A stretch of DNA of 64,000 nucleotides, taken from Bradyrhizobium sp. 1 (GTDB lineage Bacteria > Pseudomonadota > Alphaproteobacteria > Rhizobiales > Xanthobacteraceae). Of the stretch, positions 51,792-60,021 are shown in pieces. Position 1 is the stretch's first letter. Each line of letters opens with the position of its first letter. Both the position numbers and the translations under genes were made by a program. The stretch is from positions 124,001-188,000 of the forward strand of contig NZ_JADPJH010000014.1 in the NCBI RefSeq assembly GCF_023073315.1, given 5' to 3'. The notes beneath the pieces were generated by a model that was not told where the DNA came from, did no database searches, and worked only from the letters and a program-made list of their open reading frames with translations.

Positions 51792-54194
51792 TCATCTGAA
51801 CGCCACCTTCATACCTGCAACGAAGGCGCGCGGCGAGCCGGCATAGATCGATCCCGGCGACAAGCTTGCGAGCGCGCTTGCAGAATCCTGAATGCCGGCC
51901 GGCGAGACCGTGTTGGTGATATTATTTGCCGAAGCAATATAGGTCCGGTCGAACACGTTTCTGACTTCGAGGAACAGGTTCAAGGATCGGAAGGTGTCGG
52001 ACACCAGATCGGTCTTGTAGTGAACGTTGACGTTGACCAACTCGTAACCCGGCGCCTTCAGCAAATTTGCATTGTCCATGTAGAAGGAGTCCTTCCACTG
52101 GAACTCCACGAAACCTCCGAGGCCGGTCAGCGGCCCGGCGAACTCATCGTAGCCGACCCTGGCCGTGAGCTCGTTGGGCGAGACACCGGGGATCTTGTTA
52201 CCTGCCCGATTGAAGCTGAACACGGCCCCCTTTGCGATGTCCTCGACATACTCGGTGTAGACCTCGTCGAGATAGGTGTATGCCGCCATGAACCGCCAGC
52301 CCGGATAGAACTTCCAGTCAGCCGCGAGCTCGATGCCACGATGCTCGGATCGCGGTGCGTTGAAGGAATAGGTTACGCCAGGTGTCTGAGTAGACTGAGT
52401 GACGATCTCGTTGCGGAAGAACTCGTAGAAGCCGGTGGCGCTGAGCTTGAGTGTGTTGTTCGGCGTCCAATCAAAACCGAGATCGTAGCCAAGATTCTTC
52501 TGAGTCTGGAGTTGGGTATTGTTGCCCGATAATCCCGTCTGAACGACGAAAAGATTCGAAACCTGCGGCGTGCCGTATCCCGTGGCAACTCGTCCCCGGA
52601 ACAGCCACTCGTTGTTGAGATTGTAAAGAAGCGCCAGCTCAGGTGCGGTGTTTTGAAACTGCCGGTCCGCCGTCGTGGGTGTTGTCGCAGTAATACCGGT
52701 GGGTCCAATGTACGAATAAGCCGTGTTGATGCCCTTGAGAACGGTTGTCTCCCAACCGACGCCGGCGACGGCCGTCAGCGAAGTGGTCAGCTTGAGTTCT
52801 TCCCGTGCGCGAACACCATAATTGGTCGTTTCGCTGTAGAGATTGCTCGACAGTCTGCCGAGCGTCGCGTTGCCCCCCGGCATCACGTTTCGCGTGTCGC
52901 TCGACGCCGTCAGCGTGTTGTAGAAGGCGCCGAAGAACGCGGTCGACTCCATCCCGAGAATCTCGCCGCGCTTGGTCAGGTCGCTCATGTAATTGTACGA
53001 CGGAAAATCGCCAATCGCGCTGGTCGTCCCCGTCGGCTGGCTAATGTTCCTGTCGTCGAAGGTGAACTGATTTCGCCATGTCGTGATATTGTCGAAATCG
53101 TGCTCCCACCGGCCGCCGACGATGGTCCGGCGGTCGTTACGGCCGAGCCCGGCCTGCACGGCCGTCTCCTTGTCGGTTCCGGCGGTCGGGTTGAAGCCGT
53201 TGTTGTTTAGCAAGATCGTTCCACATCCGGCTGCCGCCGTCAGACCGGTTGCGCAGCCCTGCTGAAATGGGTTTTGATAATACTGGCTCAGCGTAGAGCG
53301 AAGCGGTAACCGCGCGCTGAGGTCGTTGTTGATGATCTTGACCGTGAAGCGATCGTCCGGCGTCGCCTTGAGCGTGCCGAGGAAGTTGACGGTCTGCGTA
53401 TTGAACCAGCTGTTGCCGGTATAGCCGTCGCCCCGCGTGTCGCTTGCGAACAGCGAGCCCTCGAAATTGCCGACCTTCTTGCCGGCCGCAAGATAGTTGT
53501 TGAGATAGCCGTAGCTGCCGCCGTCGACGCCATATTCGACGCCGTCGATCGTGCCGCCCGGCCGCGTCCGGAAATTGAGCGCGCCGCCGGTCGCGTAGTT
53601 CCCGTAGAGCGCCGACGAAGGGCCGCGCACGACGTCGATGGCACCATAGGCGTGGGGATCGATCAGGTCGCTGCGCGACAGGCCGTCAGGCTGCGTCACT
53701 GGGAAGCCGTCGTCGAAGATCACGAGATTGCGGATACCAAAGCCGTTCCGGGCGTTGGATCCGCGAATCGAGATCCCGAAATCGCGCGGACCGTTGCCCT
53801 GCTTGATCGAGATGCCCGGACTGTCCCGCAGCACGTCGCCGACCGAAAACGCCGGCCGGTTGTCGAACTGGCTGCGATCGATGGTCGTCGCGGTCTGGCC
53901 AGCCGGCGCCTGATTGAGGCTATCTCGCGCTGCGCCGGCGGTCACCTCCCAGTTTTGGGTCGGCGCGCTGGCGCTCACGTTCCCTGCGACGGGCCGCGTC
54001 GGTCGGCTTGCCGCAGTGGAGCGCTGTCGCGTGGGCCGGGCTATCGGCTTGGGACGGGCGGCCTGCGGCGCCTCGACGGTTACCGGGGGAAGCGCAGTAT
54101 TGCTGCTTTGGGCAAAGGCTCCACTCGACGACACAAGCAGCGCCGCCTGGATGGCAACGACACTCACGCCACGGCGAGCATGACAATTCAACAT
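51792..54194 (-). CDS. TonB-dependent outer-membrane receptor, copper operon
   Basis: 800 residues. A signal peptide ends near AFAQS; a TonB-box-like PPVTVEAPQ follows, then a Pro/Arg-rich linker. The plug has SVGDVLRDSPGISIKQGNG and NLVIFDDGFPVTQPDGL, and the rest is a 22-strand barrel ending MKVAFR. The context of copper handling proteins suggests copper or a copper chelate as substrate, though the sequence alone does not show this. It lies 27 bases upstream of the Asp-box gene. Confidence 0.9.
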   Translation of the reverse strand: MLNCHARRGVSVVAIQAALLVSSSGAFAQSSNTALPPVTVEAPQAARPKPIARPTRQRSTAASRPTRPVAGNVSASAPTQNWEVTAGAARDSLNQAPAGQTATTIDRSQFDNRPAFSVGDVLRDSPGISIKQGNGPRDFGISIRGSNARNGFGIRNLVIFDDGFPVTQPDGLSRSDLIDPHAYGAIDVVRGPSSALYGNYATGGALNFRTRPGGTIDGVEYGVDGGSYGYLNNYLAAGKKVGNFEGSLFASDTRGDGYTGNSWFNTQTVNFLGTLKATPDDRFTVKIINNDLSARLPLRSTLSQYYQNPFQQGCATGLTAAAGCGTILLNNNGFNPTAGTDKETAVQAGLGRNDRRTIVGGRWEHDFDNITTWRNQFTFDDRNISQPTGTTSAIGDFPSYNYMSDLTKRGEILGMESTAFFGAFYNTLTASSDTRNVMPGGNATLGRLSSNLYSETTNYGVRAREELKLTTSLTAVAGVGWETTVLKGINTAYSYIGPTGITATTPTTADRQFQNTAPELALLYNLNNEWLFRGRVATGYGTPQVSNLFVVQTGLSGNNTQLQTQKNLGYDLGFDWTPNNTLKLSATGFYEFFRNEIVTQSTQTPGVTYSFNAPRSEHRGIELAADWKFYPGWRFMAAYTYLDEVYTEYVEDIAKGAVFSFNRAGNKIPGVSPNELTARVGYDEFAGPLTGLGGFVEFQWKDSFYMDNANLLKAPGYELVNVNVHYKTDLVSDTFRSLNLFLEVRNVFDRTYIASANNITNTVSPAGIQDSASALASLSPGSIYAGSPRAFVAGMKVAFR

Positions 54195-54278
54195 GGGCCA
54201 TTCCTGACGCCGGCTTTCTTACCGGCCATTCGACAGCATCAATCGCCAGCGGACGAACCGCGGCGACCCTGGGGGTCG

Positions 54279-54665
54279 TCAGGAAATGTGTGGAGGCGCG
54301 CGTGCCTGGGCGTGGGAGCCCTTGGGGACGGAAGCAGTCGAGGCATCCGCCTGATGCCACACCACGCGTTCGGCGTGGCGGAAGGGAACAGCGAGCGCAA
54401 GCTGCGGCGGCGAATCGAGCGAGGCAGCCGCCTGCGCCAGACAGCAGAGCGCACAGGCACCGGCATGTGCGGCCGGTGTGCCGGTCTGATCGTTCAGACC
54501 ACCCTGCTCACTCGCGCTGTGGCAGATGACGGCGGCGGACAGCGGATCGGCCACGGCCTGGCCGGCCGCCAGACAGGCGGCAATCGGCGCCAGCACCTGC
54601 ATCGCCAAGGCGAGCAGGACCAGGGGTAGGAATTTTTGCAGCCGTGAGCGCATCCACCGAACCAT
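54279..54665 (-). CDS. DUF2946 protein with Cys/His motif
   Basis: 128 residues. A signal or membrane segment (FLPLVLLALAMQVLAPIAACL) is followed by VICHSASE and the Cys-rich HAGACALCCLAQ, the DUF2946 hallmark. These Cys and His residues could bind copper. It is the first gene of the seven-gene copper operon. An alternative ATG at 54653 is in frame. Confidence 0.75.
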   Translation of the reverse strand: MVRWMRSRLQKFLPLVLLALAMQVLAPIAACLAAGQAVADPLSAAVICHSASEQGGLNDQTGTPAAHAGACALCCLAQAAASLDSPPQLALAVPFRHAERVVWHQADASTASVPKGSHAQARAPPHIS

Positions 54666-54847
54666 TCGTTCGTGCGCTAACTAAACACCTCGCCCGGTCC
54701 TGAGTCGAGGTCGGTTCCACCGCCTTCTTGGCCCAGCGCAAATTTCTCGAAAACTGTGGTCGGAGCGCCCCGCGGGAGGAGACGTCCGGCATTTGAGGCA
54801 GTCGGGCAACCCTGCCTCATCCACAGATTTCTCATATTTGTCATATG

Positions 54848-54860
54848 TTTACCTGGTAAA
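54848..54860. promoter_or_regulatory. 13-bp palindrome TTTACC-T-GGTAAA
   Basis: TTTACC (54848-54853) and GGTAAA (54855-54860) are perfectly complementary around one T, in an AT-rich segment 183 bases upstream of the copper operon start. Candidate operator for a copper or other regulator; no cognate regulator gene is in the window. Confidence 0.45.
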
Positions 54861-55085
54861 TAGCCCGATCATTTCGTTCGTTGCTCTTATTTTGAACAAT
54901 CGTTGCCGAAAATGATGACAAGTGAGAAAAGTTGATCTAGCATCCCTCTTGCTCAGGCTGAACCGCGAGGTTGAAGTCTGGTGGTCCAAGTCTCGGGAGG
55001 AGCCCCTGGCGCGCAAAACGCAGCGTCGCCCCGTCAATTAAGAGCAAATCTTAGAATCGGGGATAATAGGGTCGACACAATTTTC

Positions 55086-55114
55086 GAGCGGGGCTAGGGC
55101 CCCGCTCTTTTTTT
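55086..55114 (+). terminator. Strong Rho-independent terminator without an upstream gene
   Basis: A perfect 9-bp stem GAGCGGGGC (55086-55094) / GCCCCGCTC (55099-55107), loop TAGG, followed by seven T (55108-55114). No plus-strand gene precedes it; it lies 15 bases before the globin start. It probably ends a small RNA, or works as an attenuator for the globin gene. Confidence 0.85.
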
Positions 55115-55129
55115 GCCTGCGTGGCATCG

Positions 55130-55540
55130 ATGCTGATGAGCGCTTCATCTAATCCAATCGAAGAGAGCTTCGAACTCGCGGCCGCGCGCTGCGCGGATCT
55201 CACGCCGCTCGTCTACCAACGGCTGTTCGACCAGCATCCGGAAACGCGGGCGATGTTCCGCACGCAAGGCAGCGAGCTCGTGAAGGGCTCGATGCTGGCG
55301 CTGACGATCGAGGCGATCCTCGACTTGGCGGGCGAGCGTCGCGGGCATTTCCGGCTGATCGCCTGCGAAGTGTCGTCGCATGATGCCTATGGCACGCCGC
55401 GCGAGTTGTTCATCGCGTTCTTCGCCGTGATCAGGGATACGCTGTGCGATTTGCTCGGCGATGAATGGTCGACTGACATTGCGCAGGCCTGGGACGCGCT
55501 GCTCATCGAGATCGACGCCTTCGCTGCCGTTCCAGCCTGA
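55130..55540 (+). CDS. Single-domain bacterial globin
   Basis: 136 residues. The globin fold pattern is visible: FELAAARCADLTPLVYQRLF, then a B-C-D segment with HPETRAMFR, and GHFRLIACEVSSHDAYGTPR, where a proximal His is expected. The C-terminal helix is EWSTDIAQAWDALLIEI. Such globins bind oxygen or nitric oxide. The start is uncertain among ATG 55130, ATG 55136 and GTG 55121; a terminator ends only 15 bases upstream, so the promoter may overlap it. Confidence 0.8.
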   Translation: MLMSASSNPIEESFELAAARCADLTPLVYQRLFDQHPETRAMFRTQGSELVKGSMLALTIEAILDLAGERRGHFRLIACEVSSHDAYGTPRELFIAFFAVIRDTLCDLLGDEWSTDIAQAWDALLIEIDAFAAVPA

Positions 55541-55678
55541 CACTTTGCGCTGCACCAAAGCGAACTGCGGCGATCTCACGTTGATTGCAGATTGAGTGGC
55601 ATCAACTCTTGTGAGAGACTTTCGGAGATCGGTCGCGCAATCAATGACGCGCCGAGATAAAATATATGGGAGCGAGCG

Positions 55679-56701
55679 ATGTCCGGGACGAAAGATTTCT
55701 CGACGACGAGGCGCGATCTTCTTCAGGCGGCAGCGGCTGCCGGCGCCGGGGCTGCCCTTTTCGGCAGCATGGGCATAAACCCCGCATTGGCAGCCGAAGT
55801 CGGACGCAGCGAGAAGCCGCTGAAGGCGGCGTTCTCCAACGCGGGCCTCCAGGCGACCTGGTGTGCGCAGGGCAAGCAGGCCGCGGAATTCTGGGGCAAG
55901 CTGTTCAACGTTGAAGTGACCTGGTTCGACGGCCAGCTCGATGCGGTGAAGCAGCGCGCCGCGATCGACAACATGGCCTCGCAGAAGTGGGATTTCGTCG
56001 CGATCCAGGCGTTCGGCATCGGCACCCTCACCCAGCCCGTGCAGAAGATGATCGACGCCGGCACGCCCGTGATCGACATGGACACGCTGATCGCACCGCT
56101 CGATCAGATCAACGTGCACTCCTTCCTCGCCCCCGACAACGAGTTCATGGGGGCCTCGGTAACGCAGGCGCTGTGCAACGCCATGGGCGGCAAGGGCAAG
56201 ATCATCATGACGCAAGGCGCGCTAGGCCATACCGGCGCGCAAGGCCGCGCCAAGGGCTTCAACAACGTCGTGAAGCAATTCCCGGCCATCGAGGTGCTCG
56301 ACACCCAACCGGCCGACTGGGACGTCTCCAAGACCGCGCGGCTCTGGGAAACCTATCTGACAAAATATCCGCAGATCGACGCGGCGTTCTTCCACAATGA
56401 CGACATGGCGCTGGCCGCCGCCAACATCATGAAGGCGCGGGGCCGCACCAACATCCTGATCGGCGGCGTCGACGCCATGCCGCCCGCGATCCAGGCGGTC
56501 AGCGAGGGCCGGATGTTTGCGACCGTGCGCAATCCGTCATGCCGCATCCATGGCGGCGCCATCATCGCGGGCGTCTCCGCTGTGGTCGGCGGCGAGAAGA
56601 GCGGCCAGGGCATTCCGAAGAACGTCGTCACCGACGGCCCGGTGGTGACCAAGGCAAACGCACCTGGGATGCAGTGGATGGAAGATCACTTCCTGATCTG
56701 A
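55679..56701 (+). CDS. Sugar ABC transporter substrate-binding protein (RbsB-like)
   Basis: 340 residues with a Tat signal (STTRRDLLQAAAAAGAGAAL), so it is exported folded. The mature part is a periplasmic-binding protein of the RbsB type: FDGQLDAVKQRAAIDNMASQ, FFHNDDMALAAANIMKARG, ILIGGVDAMP. GGAG precedes the ATG. It is the first gene of an operon with an ATPase and a permease, making a complete importer of the ribose/galactose class; substrate not known from sequence. Confidence 0.9.
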   Translation: MSGTKDFSTTRRDLLQAAAAAGAGAALFGSMGINPALAAEVGRSEKPLKAAFSNAGLQATWCAQGKQAAEFWGKLFNVEVTWFDGQLDAVKQRAAIDNMASQKWDFVAIQAFGIGTLTQPVQKMIDAGTPVIDMDTLIAPLDQINVHSFLAPDNEFMGASVTQALCNAMGGKGKIIMTQGALGHTGAQGRAKGFNNVVKQFPAIEVLDTQPADWDVSKTARLWETYLTKYPQIDAAFFHNDDMALAAANIMKARGRTNILIGGVDAMPPAIQAVSEGRMFATVRNPSCRIHGGAIIAGVSAVVGGEKSGQGIPKNVVTDGPVVTKANAPGMQWMEDHFLI

Positions 56702-56707
56702 GCCTCC

Positions 56708-58210
56708 ATGCCTGAGGTACGTACGCCCATCCTGGAACTGCAGGGCATCACGAAGAGCTTTGGCGGCGTCGAAGCGCTTCGTGGTGTCGACTTCGCGCTT
56801 TTCCCCGGCGAGATCCACGGTCTCGTCGGCGAGAACGGCGCGGGAAAAAGCACGCTGATGAAGATCATCGCCGGCGTGCACACCGAGTTCTCCGGCCGCT
56901 TTCTGATCGACGGAACGGAGGCGCATTTTCGTTCGGCACGCGATGCGCATACGGCCGGGATCGCCATGGTGCATCAGGAGCTTTCTGTCGCGCCCGACCT
57001 CACGGTCGCAGAGAACGTCTTCCTCGGCAACCAGCCGACCAACGCCCTCGGCCTCGTGCAATGGCGGCGCATGGCGCGCGAGGCCGGCGAGCAGCTTTCT
57101 CGATTCGGTATCGACGTCGATCCGATGTCGCGGCTCGGCGATCTCCCGATCGGGCTGCAGCAGCTGATCGAGATCGCCCGCGTGCTGTTCTCCGGCGCCC
57201 GCATCGTCATCCTGGACGAACCGACTTCCGCCCTCTCCCCGCCCGAGGTCGAGCGCCTGTTCGGGACGCTCCGGCGGCTCCGCGAGGAAGGCACGGCCAT
57301 CGTCTTCATCTCGCATTTCATCGAGGACATTCTTCGCGTGTCCGACACCGTCACCGTGTTCCGCAACGGACGGAAGGTTGCCGAGACTGCATCCGCCGCA
57401 ACCAGTAAGGGCGCGCTGATCGAGGCGATGATCGGCCGCGGCGGCGAAGCGCTCGAGCACAGCTACAGCGACGACCTGATGCTGCCGCAGCCCGCGGACG
57501 GCTCGGTGGTGCTGAAGGTCGACCAGCTCTCGCTCGCCCGCAGCCTGAAGGACGTCTCCTTCGAGGCCCGCGCCGGCGAGGTGCTCGGCATCTACGGATT
57601 CATGGGCTGCGGCCAGCAGGAGCTGTCGCGCATCCTGTTCGGCAAGCTGAAACCCGATAGCGGCACCCTCGCCGTCGAGGGCAAGCCAAAGACCTTCGCC
57701 AGCACGGCAGCCGCGCGGCGTGCCGGCGTGGCGCTGGTGCCGGAGAGCCGGCGCGCCATGCTGTTCCACCAGGAGCCGGTCTACAAGAACATCTCGATCA
57801 GCATTCTCGATCGCATCTCGTCGCTCCTCCTCAAGCCGGCGCAGGAGCGCGACATTGCCAAGCGCCAGGTCGAGCAGTTGCAGATCAGGCCGCCGGTGGT
57901 CGGCCTCGATCTCGGCATGCTCTCCGGCGGCAACCAGCAGAAGGTCGCGCTGGCAAAATGGCTGACCTATCCGCCGAAGCTGCTGGTGCTGTGCGAGCCG
58001 ACCCGCGGCATGGATGTCGGTGCCAAGAACGACGTCATCAACATCATTCGCGACCTCCGCGCCAAGGGGCTTGCCATCATCGTGCTGTCGACCGAGCCGG
58101 AAACGGTGCTGTCGCTGGCCGACCGCATCCTCGTGCTCAAGCGCGGCGCAGTGGTGCGGGAATTCAAGAACGAGCCGGTCAGCAAGGACCGCCTGCTGGA
58201 AGCGGCGTGA
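56708..58210 (+). CDS. Sugar ABC transporter ATPase with two nucleotide-binding domains
   Basis: 500 residues. The first domain has Walker A VGENGAGKSTLMKI and signature-type LPIGLQQLIEIARVL with VILDEPTSALS. The second has IYGFMGCGQQELSRIL, LSGGNQQKVALAKWL and LVLCEPTRGMDVGAKND. As in RbsA/MglA, the second domain has a degenerate Walker A. It starts seven bases after the binding-protein stop and drives the permease encoded next. Confidence 0.94.
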   Translation: MPEVRTPILELQGITKSFGGVEALRGVDFALFPGEIHGLVGENGAGKSTLMKIIAGVHTEFSGRFLIDGTEAHFRSARDAHTAGIAMVHQELSVAPDLTVAENVFLGNQPTNALGLVQWRRMAREAGEQLSRFGIDVDPMSRLGDLPIGLQQLIEIARVLFSGARIVILDEPTSALSPPEVERLFGTLRRLREEGTAIVFISHFIEDILRVSDTVTVFRNGRKVAETASAATSKGALIEAMIGRGGEALEHSYSDDLMLPQPADGSVVLKVDQLSLARSLKDVSFEARAGEVLGIYGFMGCGQQELSRILFGKLKPDSGTLAVEGKPKTFASTAAARRAGVALVPESRRAMLFHQEPVYKNISISILDRISSLLLKPAQERDIAKRQVEQLQIRPPVVGLDLGMLSGGNQQKVALAKWLTYPPKLLVLCEPTRGMDVGAKNDVINIIRDLRAKGLAIIVLSTEPETVLSLADRILVLKRGAVVREFKNEPVSKDRLLEAA

Positions 58211-58222
58211 CGGAGAAGCACC

Positions 58223-59251
58223 ATGGCGAGCAGTGAGACGGCTTCGGCGGCGGGTAGCCGAGCGCGAGGCCTTGCGCCGTTCCTGCGCTCGCAGATGCGC
58301 AACATCGCGCCGTTCCTGACGCTGATCTTCCTCTCCGGCTTCTTCGCGCTCGCCAGCCCCTCCTTCGCGACGCTGGACAATCTCGGCAATATCCTGACGC
58401 AAGTGTCGGTCACAGGCGTCATCGCCGTCGGCCTCACCTTCGTGATCCTCTGCGCCGAGATCGACCTCTCGATCGCCAGCATCGCCAACGTCACGGGCAT
58501 CGCCGTCGCCTACTTCACGCTGCAGGAATCCTATGTCAACATTCCCAACATTCCCCTCCCCGGTGCAGCCGCGATCCTGCTGGCGATCCTGCTCTGCGCG
58601 GCTCTCGGCCTCGTCAACGCGCTGGGATTGACACTGATCGGCATCCCCTCCTTCATCATGACCTTGGCCATGATGCAGATCGCCGCCGGCATCTCCGCGA
58701 TGCTGGTGCGCGGCCAGATCGCCTACAAGGTGCCTGAATTGATCACGACGCTCGGCTCGGGATCGATCGGCGGCATTCCCTGGATCGTCATCGTCGCCGC
58801 CATCATGCTGCTGTCGGGACATCTGGTGCTGACCTACACGCGCTTCGGCCGCTACGTCTACATGGTTGGCGGAAATCGCGAGGCGGCCGAATATGCCGGC
58901 CTCAACGTCAAGCTCATCCTTGGCGCGGTCATGGTGATCTCGGCGGTGTGCTCCGGCATCGGCGGCATGCTCGGCGTCGCCCATTTCGGCAGCGCGCAGC
59001 AGAACGAGTTCGATACCTATCTGCTCGACTCCATCGCCGCCGTCGTCGTCGGCGGCACCAGCCTGTTCGGTGGCCGCGGCGGCATCGGCAACACCATCGT
59101 CGGGCTCTTCGTTCTCGGTGTTCTCAACAACGGCCTCGACCACGTCAACATCGACAGTTTTTTGAAGATCCTGATCCGCGGCCTGATCCTGCTTGCGGCG
59201 CTGGTCATCAACGTCTACGCGCAGCGGCTGCGGGAAAAAGCGGCGGAGTAG
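58223..59251 (+). CDS. Sugar ABC transporter permease
   Basis: 342 residues with about ten membrane segments of the BPD_transp_2 family (RbsC-like). A conserved stretch is FGRYVYMVGGNREAAEYAGL (EAA-like loop) and GGTSLFGGRGGIGNTIVGLF. GGAG lies before the ATG at 58223, 12 bases past the ATPase stop. It completes the importer. The dispersed repeat copy B starts 12 bases after its stop. Confidence 0.92.
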   Translation: MASSETASAAGSRARGLAPFLRSQMRNIAPFLTLIFLSGFFALASPSFATLDNLGNILTQVSVTGVIAVGLTFVILCAEIDLSIASIANVTGIAVAYFTLQESYVNIPNIPLPGAAAILLAILLCAALGLVNALGLTLIGIPSFIMTLAMMQIAAGISAMLVRGQIAYKVPELITTLGSGSIGGIPWIVIVAAIMLLSGHLVLTYTRFGRYVYMVGGNREAAEYAGLNVKLILGAVMVISAVCSGIGGMLGVAHFGSAQQNEFDTYLLDSIAAVVVGGTSLFGGRGGIGNTIVGLFVLGVLNNGLDHVNIDSFLKILIRGLILLAALVINVYAQRLREKAAE

Positions 59252-59262
59252 ATAGTCGTCAA

Positions 59263-59301
59263 AACAAAAACTGTGAAAACAACCCCATGCACAGTAGCCG
59301 G
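59263..59301. repeat. Dispersed 3'-end repeat, copy B (after the sugar permease)
   Basis: Begins AACAAAAACTGTGAAAACAA and ends CAGTAGCCGG. Apart from one gap and one mismatch it is identical to the reverse complement of copy A at 43827. Sense relative to the preceding gene is the same as copy A relative to lolD. The 18 bases TAGCCGGAATCAGCGAAA at its end also occur at about 14769-14786 after dnaE, in the opposite relative sense. The flanking sequence to about 59400 also resembles Bradyrhizobium-type repeat tails (from memory). Confidence 0.75.
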
Positions 59302-59397
59302 AATCAGCGAAATCAATGGCTTGCAGGCGACGCCGCGCAATTGCTGATTTTTCGAATTTTCATTTGACGCGTCGGGCAAAACAGGGGTAGGATGTCA

Positions 59398-59760
59398 TGA
59401 TGGGCGTCGGTGGGCAGCTTCAAGCTGGCCGCGCACGAACTGCACGTGACGCCGGCCGCCGTCGGGCAGCAGGTGAAGGCGCTGGAGGCGCGCCTGGGCG
59501 TGCAGCTGTTCGAGCGCCTGCACAAGCAGCTCATCCTCACCGCGGCCGGTCAGGCCTATCTGCCCGGCGTCTCCGAAGGCTTTCGCCACATCGCGGAGGC
59601 GACCTCGCAATTGAAACCGGCAGGAGCGGTGCTGCTGCAATTGGGAGTCCATGGCAGCTTCGACCTGCGCCGTCTCGATCTGGCGGCGTTTCGTAGCGCG
59701 CATGCGGAGATCGGCTTGCGGGTGCTGCATCCGGCTAATCGTCTTTTAGGAGATGCCTAA
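59398..59760 (+). pseudogene. Decayed LysR-family regulator gene
   Basis: The frame encodes GSFKLAAHELHVTPAAVGQQ, VKALEARLGVQLFERLHKQL and ILTAAGQAYLPGVSEGFRHI, the winged-helix core of a GcvA-like LysR protein. The first 20 or so residues of the HTH are missing: the frame is closed by TGA at 59398-59400. The ligand-binding domain is cut after LRVLHPANRLLGDA, leaving 117 of the usual 300 residues. It is not expected to be functional. It directly follows a repeat-rich gap. Confidence 0.8.
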
Positions 59761-59789
59761 CATTATCCCCCCGCACAACCGGAGGCGCA

Positions 59790-60008
59790 ATGTTTTTTGC
59801 TTTCGCGCTGACCTTCGCGGGCGCTACCATGATCGAGGCTGCCGGATACTTCTTCAAGCTCAACAGGAACCTGATCGCGGGTGTCCGGACGATGACCGGA
59901 CTCTGGTTTGCGGTCGCGGCCGGTCGTCAAGAGGAGCCGCGCCAGCCGCCTGCGCCGACAGCGTTAACTCTCGGGAGAGCGATGTCTCAAGGCGTGGTGC
60001 CGGCATAG
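59790..60008 (+). CDS. Doubtful small membrane ORF, 72 residues
   Basis: ATG at 59790 with GGAGG four bases upstream. The N-terminal part (FFAFALTFAGATMIEAAGYF, LNRNLIAGVRTMTGLWFAV) looks like membrane segments, but the last 25 residues are Pro/Gln-rich and unlikely. It may be a truncated relic like its LysR neighbour. I do not recognise it. Confidence 0.3.
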   Translation: MFFAFALTFAGATMIEAAGYFFKLNRNLIAGVRTMTGLWFAVAAGRQEEPRQPPAPTALTLGRAMSQGVVPA

Positions 60009-60021
60009 TTGAGGTCGATGA

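Larger units (their letters stand above)
54666..55129. other. 464-base intergenic region upstream of the copper operon, with candidate operator and sRNA
   Basis: No convincing protein frame. It contains an 8-bp inverted repeat TGAGGCAG/CTGCCTCA (54794-54801/54812-54819) in the presumed copper operon leader, a 13-bp palindrome (54848-54860), and a strong plus-strand terminator at 55086 with no plus-strand gene before it. The last point suggests a small RNA between about 54880 and 55114. Confidence 0.6.
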
